From: Adineta ricciae
Lineage: Eukaryota > Rotifera > Eurotatoria > Adinetida > Adinetidae
Reading direction: 5' to 3'
Assembly (NCBI GenBank): GCA_905250025.1
Contig: CAJNOJ010000079.1
Span: 125,597 to 189,596, forward strand
DNA: 64,000 nucleotides
Shown: piece after piece, positions 26,601 to 37,262 of the stretch
Layout: each line of letters begins with the position of its first letter
How positions within the stretch are numbered: the stretch's first letter is position 1
Notes under the pieces: generated by a model
Databases searched by the model: none
Told to the model about the DNA's origin: nothing
What the model saw: only the letters and a program-made list of their open reading frames with translations
Program-made: the position numbers and the translations under genes

Positions 26601-29600
26601 TCGCAAACGTTGATTGAAATCTTTCCATAACTGTGAATGTTGATTAAATTCCTTCTCCCAATACGAAGCTTGCTGACGAATTTGCTATGTAAAGAAGCAA
26701 AGAGACTTTTTAGTACAAACTAATAGCCAACTCACTTCGAATGTATCTGCTAATTGTTTGTATTGTTCATCCAGTGGAGCGAAATTTAACGGGACTGAAT
26801 TTTCCGTTGATTTCTTCATCGTTACAATTAATTTCGCTTTGGTATCGAGTAAAGATTGATAGTAATCAAAGTCAGCAAAGAAGTTCTAGAGGAAAGTATA
26901 CACAAAACAAAGATTCGTCGAGAATAGAGAAAACCCACTCGATGTTTTTCGAGAGAATCTTCGATCCGTTTGACCGAAACTTGAATTGAATATCGACTGA
27001 ACAATTGTTTCGCGTCGTTGAACCATTGTTGACATTTCTGTAAGCCATCATCGAACTTTTGTAAATGTCCTAACATAACTTTATTTCGTTTCAGAATATT
27101 CGGTAATTGTTCTTGAACGTGACGTAGTTTATCGAAACATATTTGTAATAGTGAGTTCATTTCGGTTGAACCATTCGATTCTCCGCTTTCACGTGCGATC
27201 GTTTGGCTTAATTTTGAAAGAACTTGAACTGTTTGATTGAACATTTCCAATTCTGCTTGAGCATCCTAGATGAAAAAGAAATGGAATAGTTGCTCGAACA
27301 GCAAGATATGTGTTTAGTATACATAGAGACGATTTTCTTGTGATTTCAATGCTTTAGCTGTACATGGCAGACATTCTTGCATTTCACGGTCGATTTTATC
27401 TAATGTGTCTAGTAATTTCGCTCGACCAGAATAGAAATCATCACGTTTCTTCTTGATCGACTCGTCATGTCGGAATTGATGAACAGATTCAGTCACTTCT
27501 TTCCATCGTCGATTGATAAATAACAATTTATCCCGAAGCATTCGAGCGTATTCATCATTACAAAAAGATATTAATCGATCAATTGCAGCATGCACTTTTT
27601 TGTGAATCTCTGACCAATAGTCGATATTAGCGAAATAGTTCTAAGAGCAAATGAAGGAAAATAAAGGCAAACCTCAGCACAAATTTTTACATTTTTCTCT
27701 TCGGACGTCTGTCCAAGCATATGTTCGCCCTTGCTTAACCAATCTTCCAACGAATCGTACAGTTCATGGTAGATTCGCCAACTGCTGATCGTCTCTTCTA
27801 ATAAATGCTGTTTCGATTCCAGGTCGGTACTAACAGTTTTTGCTGTGCGACGAATCTTATCACAATACATCTGGTATTCTCTTGCTCTCTCGTCATCTGA
27901 ATTCATAAACAAACATATGCAATAATAGATGGACTCAATTCAAACCTTTCTTGATCAATTGATTGTAATTTTGTGCGCGGCGAAGTAATTCAGGTAGAAG
28001 ACTTTCAAGATTTGACAGCAATTTCTCGTCATATATATGACGCTGCAAATAGAACACACAAAGTAATCGAATGTGAGTCTCGATTTTTCGTCGAGCATAC
28101 TTTGTATTCACTGTATAATGATTCCGTTTGATTTAAATCGCCTTGTTTTTTATTCAATATCGTTGCTAAGATTTCTAATTGACTGAAGTATGATTGAACT
28201 TTCCAACGTACTTCTTCAAAATCTAAGAATCGTCCATATTCTTCATGAGTGCGAATGATGGAGTCGAGACGTTCAGTTAAATGCGTTAAGTGTTCGTGCG
28301 AAATTTGTTTGTTGACTACGGTTGGATCACGTTTGATGCGCTGGAAACTCGACACCATTCGTTCTTTATCGTTGAAAATCGCAGTATACTCTTCGTTGAG
28401 TTGATTGAAACGGTCGATGTTTTCTTCGGGTGATGATTTCATTGGATCGAAATTGATCTCTCGTGTTAAAACTTCTTCTGCAGTATTGATCCAATCAGCT
28501 ATTTGTCCTAATTCACCTGGAAGATTTGTATCTAGTTTAAATCTCCATCGGTCCATTCTGCAATGAGAGAACGCGCGAGTTTTGAAGGTTAAAATGAATC
28601 GATTGTGTCTTACCGGAGGGCGATGTCATCAAAATAATCTTTCATTTCTCTTAATTTGTCACCGGGAAAAGTCGATGATTTCGATTCTTTACGTTCGAAT
28701 ATCTTCCATTGTCTTTGTTTGTCGCCAAATTCATGCAATTCTCGGCAGTAATCCTACATAGCGAGAGAATTATTTTTCGTATCTTGTGACTTTTTCCTTC
28801 GATTAAAATATAAACAGAACATGCTCGTTGTTACCTTGTACTCAGCTTGAATGTCAATGATCGGGGCATCGATAACAACGGTTAAACGTTCGCGAGTGTC
28901 AGCGATATAGCGAAGAAGTTCACCATGTTCTTTATTGATTGAACCGAACGGCTAAACAGAGCTCAAGTTAATACGAGTTGGGAAATGTCGAAAATCGTAC
29001 TAGATCAGGAAATCGACGGGAAAATTGTCCGACGTAAGTCATAATCGATTTTTCGTCAGGTTTATTTACATCCACATCTACAAATGAAATAAATAATCGA
29101 CCAACTTCTTCGAAGAATCAGCAAACCTTCAGCATCGATTAAACGTGGCACACCGAGATGTTCTTCTGCAACATTAAATGCATTTTCCAATCGATCTCGA
29201 ACATCCATTTCTTTCACATCATGTAAATCGACCAGATCCGGTCGAATTCCGTGCACTAAGGCATTGAAAGCCAATCCATCTCGCCAACTCGTGGTAAAAT
29301 CTCGGACATCCAATTCATCACCTTGTCTATTCGAAAAAAAAACCAGAAAATCAGTATGAACACCGACAAGCTACAGATGAACCAAGAGAGGCTCATGCAG
29401 ATATATCTCACCGACGATGTCCGGGTAATGAATAAAATCTAGATTTGATTAGTAGGAAGACATGTTTATACACTCGTGAAAACAACTCATACCCAGTTTT
29501 CTTGCGAACCCATTCGAGTAGATGATCCTTCGGTTTGCCACGATTTTCTTTTGAATCATCATCGCACATGTTCGTATCTTCAATCTAAACAAATTTCTTT

Positions 29601-30976
29601 TCAGTTCGAATTACGAAAAAGTTCGTCCTTAAGACAATATCTAATAAAATAATATTAAGAGTTGCGAGCGAAAAGAAAACGAAGACAAATTTGCCTTGAG
29701 GTTCATTCACACACACATACACACTTCGAAAATAACAGAATCCGATGCAAATCAACACCTCGAAGGACTTTCATTATGCGGTCCCAATAAAAGAAAATTG
29801 CGTACGTGCTCTGTTCACCTTCACTTCAAGAAGCAAACGGATGTCAAAATGAATCTCGCCGATATCGTCATGTTCATTGTAATACAAAACTTCTTTTGTC
29901 TTGAACGTAAACGAAATTCTATTCTACGTCGCTCTTATTTGTTTAGGAGTTTTACATTTCAATCAATAAGACATTTGTTATACAAACACTCCGATCAAGT
30001 ATCTCAGAGCGGTTAAATTTAGACGCAAAATATCTTAATGAAGTATGCGACTAAACGACATGTCCGTACCTGATAGTGAAGAATTAACATCCAAACTAAA
30101 CCCAATATCATCGTCGGTTTGCCATCAACGATGTCGATTGGACGAATATTGACTAGTTTGATCTTTGGAAATAAATTATAAAAAGATGCAATTTGTTCAT
30201 TTCACTTGATTTACCTTTCGACTCTCAAGATACTTTAACACGTTGTTTACATTACTGAGGTGGTGAGCTCTTTTGTTACCTCGTTCCACAGGCTAAAATG
30301 CGAATCGTATCGAACGAGTTGATTCGGTTAACTAGACTTACTAATGGCTGCCCGGAAAGAGTCTCAACTAACGCAATCAGCTTTGTTCCATCGTTGAAGT
30401 CCTCGAATAAATCGTTGATGTGAAATGGTGGTTCGTGCTCCGATAGATAAATATTAACCCATTTCGTGAAAGTTTTCTTCTGGACACGTTCTTGTTCGTC
30501 TAATTAAATAAAAAACAAAAAAAGAGATGACTTGTTTCTTCTTCTTCGTTCCTATTGAACCTGTTGACGGAAATGAAGTGGAGACGATACTTCCACTTAA
30601 TGATGTTTGTCTCTGAAGGCAATGCCATGATCCGGGTTGAATCTTATAGGATTTCTTGAGTTTTTTTTTCAACATCTTATACTCAAACGAATGAAAGGAG
30701 AAAGATGAAAGAGGAAGAAGAGTACAGATTGATTGCAAGGTCTTTTCTAGTTTTACATCGAACAAATGTGCACGCGTCTGTCGAGTATATCTCTAATCAA
30801 ACCGCAACTTTCGCAACGAGTAACATTTGATATATCTTACTTTGAAGTGTAGTGATACTTTCTTCCAATTGATTTCGCGCAGATGTTGGTCGAGAAGTGC
30901 TGCCTGTCGTAGCGGGAAGATAAGGTGTTAGACGAGAAGCAGTTGGCGAGAGACTTGATTGAATCGGACTGCTCAT
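8685..30976 (-). CDS. giant nesprin/spectraplakin-like protein: tandem CH domains plus long spectrin-repeat rod
   Basis: One gene of about 22 kb with dozens of exons and mostly 45-60 bp introns, read right to left; I estimate 5,500-6,000 residues. The proposed start is the ATG at 30976 (MSSPIQSSLSPT). Two calponin-homology domains follow and should bind F-actin. The rest, about 28.6 kb down to 8.7 kb, is almost wholly amphipathic helix with regularly spaced Trp and Leu, typical of spectrin repeats. The CH2 end, DVNKPDEKSIMTYV, matches nesprin (SYNE/Msp-300) better than spectrin, dystrophin or MACF1, as does the CH1 line KLVNIRPIDIVDGKP. Nesprins tether nuclei to actin through a C-terminal KASH membrane segment. 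I see no KASH segment in the last exon (8685-9083), which ends hydrophilic. So this may be a KASH-less isoform, or the last exon is missed. A 160-bp assembly duplication at 19612-19930 breaks one exon-intron unit. Confidence 0.8.
19612..19930. repeat. 159-bp direct repeat around a single N (assembly artefact)
   Basis: Bases 19612-19770 are repeated at 19772-19930, joined by one N at 19771. I find one mismatch: T at 19658 against C at 19818. A single N between near-identical copies is the mark of two overlapping contig ends placed side by side. The mismatch fits two haplotypes. The copy holds an exon end and a whole short intron of the giant gene, so the true locus should have this unit once. 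Confidence 0.88.
22311..22752 (-). other. unusually long intron in the giant gene
   Basis: Between the exon ending near 22310 (TLQREVQGEDVHLTALRNKY) and the one beginning near 22930 (RRIQAQELDRLVADFN, ending in IEDLMVVIK) there are about 440 bp of AT-rich sequence with no helix-forming reading frame in phase. Other introns of the rod region are about 50 bp. Borders are approximate. No inserted element is recognised. Confidence 0.4.
28985..30499 (-). other. actin-binding domain (CH1-CH2) exons of the giant gene
   Basis: CH1 begins in the exon at 30342-30499 (EQERVQKKTFTKWV, then NDLFEDFNDGTKLIALVE). It continues at about 30230-30296 (NKRAHHLSNVNNVLKYLES) and 30070-30215 (KLVNIRPIDIVDGKPTM). 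Exon 1 (30841-30976) ends in phase 1 and joins the exon ending at 30499 in the matching phase, across a 341-bp intron. A longer intron of about 490 bp (roughly 29585-30070) separates CH1 from the linker exon (MCDDDSKENRGKPKDHLLEW). CH2 runs from about 29310 to 28990: FTTSWRDGLAFNALVHGIRP, RLENAFNVAEEHLGVPRLID, then VDVNKPDEKSIMTYV. Both CH signatures are intact, so actin binding is a fair inference. Confidence 0.85.
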
Positions 30977-32760
30977 ATCTTGGCAGAAATCTTCAATCTA
31001 ACGAGAAATACAAATTGTGTAGATATTTATGATCATGTCGAAGATTTGTCTGCAAAGAACAAAGGAGCTGTTGTTTAACCACAAATGTCTTTGTTTGTAA
31101 CGAGCTTTTTCTATTCAAGGTGTATTGCTGCAAAATGAACAACTTTCTCCCTCATCAGTTCGTTTCTTTCTGTTATGTCTGATTTTTTTACAACATAAGT
31201 GGTTAAAGAAGAAAAAAAAAAGTTTCAATCATCGACTTTCAAGATGGTGACTGTACAATCGAGTGAAATACTTAAGATTAAAATAGCCTAAGCGATCGCT
31301 CAATCAACTAGTCCTCAGTATCGATGAGATCGACATCGAAAACTGCGGTTTATGTGGGGAATACACATACGTTACTTTTCCCCGATACTGAAATTTCGAT
31401 CTTTTTTTTTGTAGGTAGTCAAAGTAAAACACTTAACAGTTCAAGTATACGCATGTGAATTTTTTGTGATGTTTTATCTTTCTTTCTATTATTCCGCAGT
31501 CGGGCATGATCATCTAAGAAGAAAAACAACTTCGTTGATCGAGTAAACGAATAGTCTAGTTAAAAGCATCCATATAAATATTTTTCTTCTATTCTTTACA
31601 AAACTGATTGAAACCGAATAGAATTGATTATTAATTTTTCTTCCAGTCAAACATGAAGTTTCGTTTTCTTTTTTTTCCGTCGTCTTATTTCGAGATTTGA
31701 TTTAACATCAAAGCAACAGAAACCGTGTCTCTCGAGCAACAAATGAAATTACCCCGATGAAAACTATCAACTTCGATCTGACCTTGAGAAGAAAAGAATT
31801 CCTTTGATTTGACTCATCGGATTTATAAAACAAAATTCTCTACCAGCTGTCAACTTCATATGAATTCTCTGTTCTAATAATTAAACATATAATTACTCAC
31901 ACTTTGTTCTTTCAATTGATGTATTTAATAAATATGAAAAAGATTCTTGAGTATTCTGATCTATTTAGTAATGATCACAATCACGAACTGTTCTCTGTAG
32001 ATGCAGTGAACACTGGTATTGATGAAAACACCTGTTTTTATTCATCTGATTCAATTCAACTTCTGTCTTTTCGTCTAGACCTACTAGATGCACATGAAAC
32101 TGTACGTAGTGCAGTTAACAGAACGAACTAAATGTTATGAATTATCAGTGAACAGGGATGTGATTCTCCCAAAGCGAATAGGATTTCGCTATGATAAACA
32201 TACAAATTTTTCTGACAATATCAATCAGTTTATTTGCAAAACAACAGAATGTGAAGTCGTAAATAATACTGATAAGATGACTTTATGGTGATAGAACAAC
32301 TGTAAAATCGCGAGAAAAGGGGGTGCATTATATAAGAGTTTCTATTTCATCACAAGAGTTTATTAGAAATAAAAACAAGTTTTTTATGTAGACGACGAAG
32401 TTGAGTTGCGTACAATATCGATACATTTGCAATAACGATGAGTTTACTTATTATTATTATATATTGTTTATACTGAAATTCTGAAAGTTGAGCTATGTTA
32501 AGTTTGTGAGTGCAGTGAGTATAGGGAATAAAATGCCATACGAAAGGAGAATCTTATAATCTAAAATCAGTACATTTTGCACGCAAAATGACCTAGAAGT
32601 TCTATTTTGGGGGTGTAGAATCTCGATCAGCACCCCCCGTCATGAATTGCTGAAACCTTAGTTAACATTACTGACGTGGAAGGGGTGCCGTTTCGACTAG
32701 TTGAGTATATATGTAAATCTTTGCAGATCACATTTCAATGTTTTTCACATATCATTCCTA
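30977..32760. other. intergenic, divergent promoter region
   Basis: About 1.8 kb between the giant gene and the zinc transporter, which point away from each other. On the minus strand a splice acceptor just upstream of the giant gene's ATG (pyrimidine-rich, ending at about 31000) suggests a further 5' exon, probably untranslated. Open frames at 31904-32131 and 32088-32291 (+) resemble nothing and lack splice support. A short G/C-run segment near 32600-32640 (gggggtg and caccccccg) can pair with itself as a hairpin. Confidence 0.5.
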
Positions 32761-34240
32761 ATGTCGTCTTCGAAACATGAACACTCGCATGATCACCATC
32801 ACGAACATCACGGTCAACGACGATTATTCTGTCGAACGAAGACATTTCGCTTGTTGGTCATGCTTACATTGACATTCGGATTCTTCATTGTCGAATTGAT
32901 TGTTGGTAATCTAACCAAGTCGGTTGCACTTGTTGCCGATGCGTTTCATATGCTGTCGGATGTAATATCATTAGTGATTGGTATTGTTGCTGTGCGAATT
33001 GTCAAACGTCGTTCCAATGCGAATACGTACGGTTGGGTACGTGCGGAGGTTGTCGGTGCCAATGTGAATACAGTGTTTCTTTTGGCTCTTTGTTTGACGA
33101 TTATCTTCGACGCGGTAAAACGGTTTATCGAGCCTGAACCAATCGAAAATGTGAATCTATTGTTGATTGTCGGTTCGATTGGTTTAGGAATCAACGTTAT
33201 TGGCCTATTTCTGTTTCAAGGCTTCCACGGACATTCACACGGAGGTCATTCACATGGACACAGTAAAGTCGAACATAATGGAAATAACCTTGCAGATGAA
33301 CATAGTAATAGTGCGAATAGATTTGAACGACACAGTACACGAGCTTTACAGGAAGTAAGTTTTAGAAAAATGACTCCTCGCCTTTCTGATTATTGTCTTA
33401 ATTATTTGCTAAATGTAGGTTATTGCCGATAGTGTAACTCAGGCTGATCAGAACCCATCTGATGTTGTTATAGACATTCAAGAGAAACAGACATCAAAGA
33501 AGAAAGCATCTATGAATATGCACGGTGTATTTTTACATGTCCTAGCTGATGCACTTGGTTCAGTCGTTGTTATTATTAGTGCACTAATTATCAAATTTGT
33601 GCCTCACGATAAGACCGATAACAAGCACTGGACCGTTTACATCGATCCGAGTTTATCTGTGATCATTGTTATTATCATCACAATCTCGACGATTCCACTC
33701 TTTCGTGACACATCTTCCATACTACTTCAGACAGTTCCTAAACATCTTGAAGTGCAGCGAATTAAAAGCGAACTGTTAGAAGCCGTTCCGGAAATCAGTA
33801 GTGTTCATGAACTGCATATCTGGCGATTAACGGACGAAAAGATCATTGCTAGTGCACATTTGCACCGGAAAACTCTAGCGAATTATATGTCAGTCGCTGA
33901 TAAGGTGAAGAAGTTTTTTCATTTGATCGGAATCCATTCTGTGACAATGCAATATGAATGCGATGATGATTATCATCAAACGCCAACGTTACATCGAACT
34001 AGTTTCAGTGAAACAAAAATCGCAGGTGATTGTCTGTTGCGCTGCGACGATAATGCTTGTGATACACAAACCTGCTGTACAATAGTATCGGCTCGGTCCA
34101 ATACGTTATTGAGCAATCAAGATGCCGATTTTGTTGAAAATCCGGTTCAATTTTCTTCTATTAGTCGGACATTTGAGAATAGGAAACCTGTAGAGGATCA
34201 AACTAGCTCGAATAAATCATTTGTAAATGAAAAGTTTTGA
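32761..34240 (+). CDS. zinc transporter, CDF/SLC30 (ZnT1-like)
   Basis: Two exons (32761-33354 and 33419-34240; phase 0, 64-bp intron) give 471 residues. I chose the ATG at 32761 because it starts directly before the His-rich tail SSSKHEHSHDHHHEHH, although the frame is open further upstream. This is a cation diffusion facilitator, which exports Zn2+ in exchange for H+. The metal site is visible as His and Asp in TM2 (ADAFHMLSD) and in TM5 (HVLADALGS). A His-rich loop (GFHGHSHGGHSHGHS) lies between TM4 and TM5, and the intron falls in that loop. The cytosolic C-terminal domain (EISSVHELHIWRLTDEKI) is intact. A Cys-rich patch (CDDNACDTQTCC) follows near the C-terminus. The loop and order resemble ZnT1/ZnT10 of the plasma membrane; the exact subtype is inferred. 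Confidence 0.92.
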
Positions 34241-34319
34241 AAATATTTTATCTTTGTGTAATAAAATTTTCTAAGATAAATTAAAATGTTCGTTTATTGA
34301 TTAGGAACGTATTAAAACT

Positions 34320-34947
34320 TTAAAGAGCAATGAGGCCCAGCACTAATGTGAGAAAAGATAATATAAGCGATGCTTTGGGTTTAAGAAGTGCTACAGAATT
34401 TGTCAAAGTGTTGTCTATTGACACTGGTCCAGCAGAAAAATTCCAGCATGTTTTGCGCCAAACAAACCATCGGGAGTATTCCTGCGGACGATTCTTAGGC
34501 GATAGAGTGCTGGTGTATAGTTGCACAGCAACTTCCGAGCCTTTATCATATAGATCGTGCCAATTAGCAATATCCGTCATGGCGTATCCAGTACAGTTAA
34601 CGTCTGAATTGCATTGTTTGATTGCATCCGACCATGGAAGAACACAGTAACCAGATGCTAGTGTGTTACTCGGACATTGGTAACTTTTCTCATCGTAAAA
34701 AACATTGCCCGTTGGATCCAATTCATAAGTATACCAATTACAGCTTTTACTAAACAAACCGTACGAAAAAACATGCAAGAATTCGTCGATAGTTACATAA
34801 AACTTACTCTAATCTTATCATTGAACGACCTTTTAAGTCGAGTTCATCACTATCACGCATTACTTCAAATAAACTGCGTTTTTCTCTTGCAACGATCGAC
34901 GGAATAACAATAGCTGCCAAGATGAAAACTACGTGCATCAGACGCAT
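34320..34947 (-). CDS. small secreted, probably GPI-anchored Cys-rich protein
   Basis: Two exons: 34947-34808 and 34749-34320, joined across a 58-bp intron with matching phase (2+1), giving 189 residues. Exon 1 holds a clear signal peptide (MRLMHVVFILAAIVIPSIVA) followed by REKRS. Exon 2 carries eight or more Cys (CNWYTY, YQCPSN, GYCVLPW, QCNSDVNCTGYAM, KTCWNF), loosely like a PAN/apple or WSC-type fold. It ends in a hydrophobic tail (LILSFLTLVLGLIAL) with almost nothing after it, the pattern of a GPI signal or a tail anchor. I do not recognise the family. It converges on the zinc transporter with 79 bp between stops. The function is unknown; cell-surface location is inferred. Confidence 0.75.
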
Positions 34948-35391
34948 GATTGTTAGTTTCTTGCTTTCGATATACTTCACTACCTATGTAAGGTGGACGT
35001 GAATGACTGCAACAAGTGACGATTCTACCTTTGCACATGTGCTTTTTTCATAACTTTACTTTGGAAAAAGTTATTCAAGCATGAAGAAAGATAAATAAAC
35101 GAGAAAAAAATACAAATCAGATGGTGGGTGTCTTTCGTTTAATACCATATCGCTAAAACAATAATAATAATGTTACAAATGCTGTGCTAGTTAAGTTGTA
35201 TTAACATCTCATACAAAAAGCTTTCGCTGTGCACAGATAATCACGGAGGAGGAATTCGTGTCCTTGGGCACGTGTGCTGCGCATCTTATAGAAGCACAAT
35301 ATTTCTACCTGGAGCATATCTAGAGTATGATGTTTATTTAGTTCCAAAAAGAAACTTATTTTCGAATCACAATCTATTATAGAACCCGCCA
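34948..35391. other. intergenic
   Basis: This holds the upstream region of the secreted protein gene and the 3' flank of the peptide gene. A minus-strand frame at 35201-35407 overlaps the peptide gene's end in another frame and looks like a chance ORF. I see nothing else. Confidence 0.5.
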
Positions 35392-35664
35392 CTAGTATGA
35401 ACTCCACATTTCATACTTTTCCGGAGGCCCAAAACGAAGTCTTCCACCTGGCTCTTGCCACATCTCATAGGACTGAGGAGGACCAAATCGAAACTGTCCA
35501 GTTCCATCTCGCCACATTTCGTACGATTGTGGAGGTCCAAAACGTAACCTTGTCATTCCATGAGAATCCCACGTCGATCGTTTCTGTCTATCGATAGGCG
35601 CTGTAAAACAACAATAGACTTGTAAAATGACGACAACAGCAATTAAGAAATATTTTGACATCAT
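35392..35664 (-). CDS. secreted peptide precursor with three RFGPP repeats
   Basis: A 90-residue secreted peptide; start taken at the ATG at 35664, which begins directly at the signal peptide (MMSKYFLIAVVVILQVYCCF). A longer in-frame start lies 10 codons upstream. After the signal comes PIDRQKR, a dibasic site typical of prohormone convertase cleavage, at residues 28-29. The mature part contains three copies of RFGPP[QE][SK]YEMW at residues 41-51, 59-69 and 77-87, an exact 18-residue period, ending in SSY. The layout resembles a neuropeptide or secreted-effector precursor. However, no dibasic sites separate the repeats and there is no Gly-Lys/Arg amidation signal, so it is not a standard RFamide precursor. 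Family unknown. Confidence 0.72.
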   Translation of the reverse strand: MMSKYFLIAVVVILQVYCCFTAPIDRQKRSTWDSHGMTRLRFGPPQSYEMWRDGTGQFRFGPPQSYEMWQEPGGRLRFGPPEKYEMWSSY

Positions 35665-35694
35665 TGTATCAATTGTTTTTCGTAGTTCCAGCAA

Positions 35695-36071
35695 TAGATG
35701 AAAACGACTGCAGTTCTATCAAATATTTATACCCATCTCACTTCCTTTACAGTGCTATCTAGATGACCTTTAACCAAAAAAATCAACTTTGATTCACTTC
35801 CCAATTCTCTAATAGTTCCTCTCAAGAAAGTTGTAGAAGCAATTCACATTCATAGCAATACCATTCTCGAAAAATCGTTATTTCTCAATGGAAACATTTC
35901 GATTGTACCAATCTACAAAACAAGATGATCTGCTTGATACTGTTGAGGACGCAGAAAACAGTTACATCTATTTTTTATTGTGGAATTTAACAAATAAAAC
36001 TGTAGTCAATATCCACAAGCTGATGTATTTAGGACATAACAAAAGGTTGAGTATGAAATATAAAAAACTTT
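35695..36071. other. intergenic
   Basis: Upstream region of the peptide gene and 3' flank of the amidohydrolase. A plus-strand frame at 35888-36106 runs into the end of the amidohydrolase in antisense and resembles no known protein. No other feature is seen. Confidence 0.5.
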
Positions 36072-37259
36072 TCACTGATTGCAAAGTTCTTGTTGCACTA
36101 ACTTGATCCAATAGGCGACACCATATGGAATAGCATCATCATTGAAATTATATGTTGGAGAATGTAAGTTTCTGCTTTCTCCTTTATTGTTGATTCCGAG
36201 AAAAATGAATGAACCAGGTCGTTCAGCTAGAAAGAAAGCAAAATCTTCACCAGCCATCGACGGCTCTCTATTTTTATGGACGTTCGCTTCGCCAACAACG
36301 GCCTCAGCTGCTTTAATTGCTCGTTTCGTTTGTTCTTCATGATTCACAAGAGCAATCCCAAGACGAACGTATTCAACTTCTGCTCGACAACCGTAACTAG
36401 CAGCTAAACCATCAGCTAATTCTTTCATGCGTCTTTCGACTGTATCACGCACCGACTGTTTCAAACTTCGAGCAGTCCCGCCAATACGTATCTTCGATGG
36501 CATCACATTCACCGAGTCAAATGATCCGCTTTCGATAGCACCAACACTGATCACAGCAGTGTCGAGTGCGTTGACATTGCGACTAACAATCGTTTGCAAA
36601 GCTAGAAGAAACTGTGCTTGTAAAACTGCAACATCAGTAGCGTGATGTGCACCTGCCCCACCATGACCACCCGTGCCGTAAAACGTAACAAACCAACGAT
36701 CGGCTGCAGCCATAAATGGGCCTGATCGGATAGCAAATTGTCCAAGTGCTTCTCCAGAATTGTGTAAACCGTAAATAGCGTCCATTGGAAATCGTTCGAA
36801 TAGTTTATCATTGATCATTGCTATTGCACCCTTTTGTCCTTCTTCAGCAGGCTGAAATATGAAATGAACAGTTCCACAGAACGAATCTCGATGTTCGGCC
36901 AGATGTTTAGCCGCACCGAGCAACATCACTGTATGTCCATCGTGTCCACAAGCATGCATAGTACCAGGCTTCAGGGAGCAGTATGAAACGTTGGTTTGTT
37001 CAGTTAACTGAAGAGCATCCATATCAGCACGGAGACCAATAGTTCGATCACCTGGTTTCACACTTGTCAACGTGCCAATAACGCCAGTTTTACCTACACC
37101 GTCCGTGACTGTTATACCCCATTCTTTTAGTTTCGCGATGATCAATGCTGACGTTCGTACCTCTTCCATGGCCATTTCAGGGTGTGCATGAATATCGTGT
37201 CGAATTGTTGTTAATTCTGCTTGCATTTCACGTACTTTATGAAGAAGTGCGGTCGTCAT
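36072..37259 (-). CDS. M20D amidohydrolase (hippurate / N-acyl-amino-acid hydrolase type)
   Basis: A complete 395-residue metallo-amidohydrolase of peptidase family M20, subfamily D, the bacterial HipO/AmhX and plant IAA-amino-acid hydrolase group, which cleaves N-acyl bonds of amino acids. Seen in order: RHDIHAHPEMAMEE at the N-terminus, IGLRADMDAL, the metal ligands in MHACGHDGHT, the catalytic and metal glutamates in FQPAEEGQKGA, YGLHN, the dimerisation-domain GGHGGAGAH, and the C-terminal AGEDFAFF. Length and motif spacing are normal. It is a single exon, unlike most genes around it. M20D enzymes are common in bacteria, plants and fungi and rare in animals, so horizontal acquisition is likely. 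No signal peptide; cytosolic. Substrate unknown. Confidence 0.92.
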   Translation of the reverse strand: MTTALLHKVREMQAELTTIRHDIHAHPEMAMEEVRTSALIIAKLKEWGITVTDGVGKTGVIGTLTSVKPGDRTIGLRADMDALQLTEQTNVSYCSLKPGTMHACGHDGHTVMLLGAAKHLAEHRDSFCGTVHFIFQPAEEGQKGAIAMINDKLFERFPMDAIYGLHNSGEALGQFAIRSGPFMAAADRWFVTFYGTGGHGGAGAHHATDVAVLQAQFLLALQTIVSRNVNALDTAVISVGAIESGSFDSVNVMPSKIRIGGTARSLKQSVRDTVERRMKELADGLAASYGCRAEVEYVRLGIALVNHEEQTKRAIKAAEAVVGEANVHKNREPSMAGEDFAFFLAERPGSFIFLGINNKGESRNLHSPTYNFNDDAIPYGVAYWIKLVQQELCNQ

Positions 37260-37262
37260 TAT

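Noticed and set aside
29696-30016. 106-codon plus-strand ORF in the CH1-CH2 intron
   Set aside because: No recognisable domain, no splice context, antisense to a well-supported gene.
30500-30840. Possible cassette exon (coding GSWHCLQRQTSLSGS) inside the first long intron of the giant gene
   Set aside because: It has fair splice borders, but its phases do not match the flanking exons (phase 1 in and out), while direct splicing of the flanking exons does.
31904-32291. Two overlapping plus-strand ORFs upstream of the zinc transporter
   Set aside because: Different frames, no similarity, no convincing splice linking them to each other or to the transporter.
35201-35407. 68-codon ORF overlapping the end of the RFGPP peptide gene
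   Set aside because: Different frame, no signal peptide, no repeats; the peptide gene has a proper stop at 35392.
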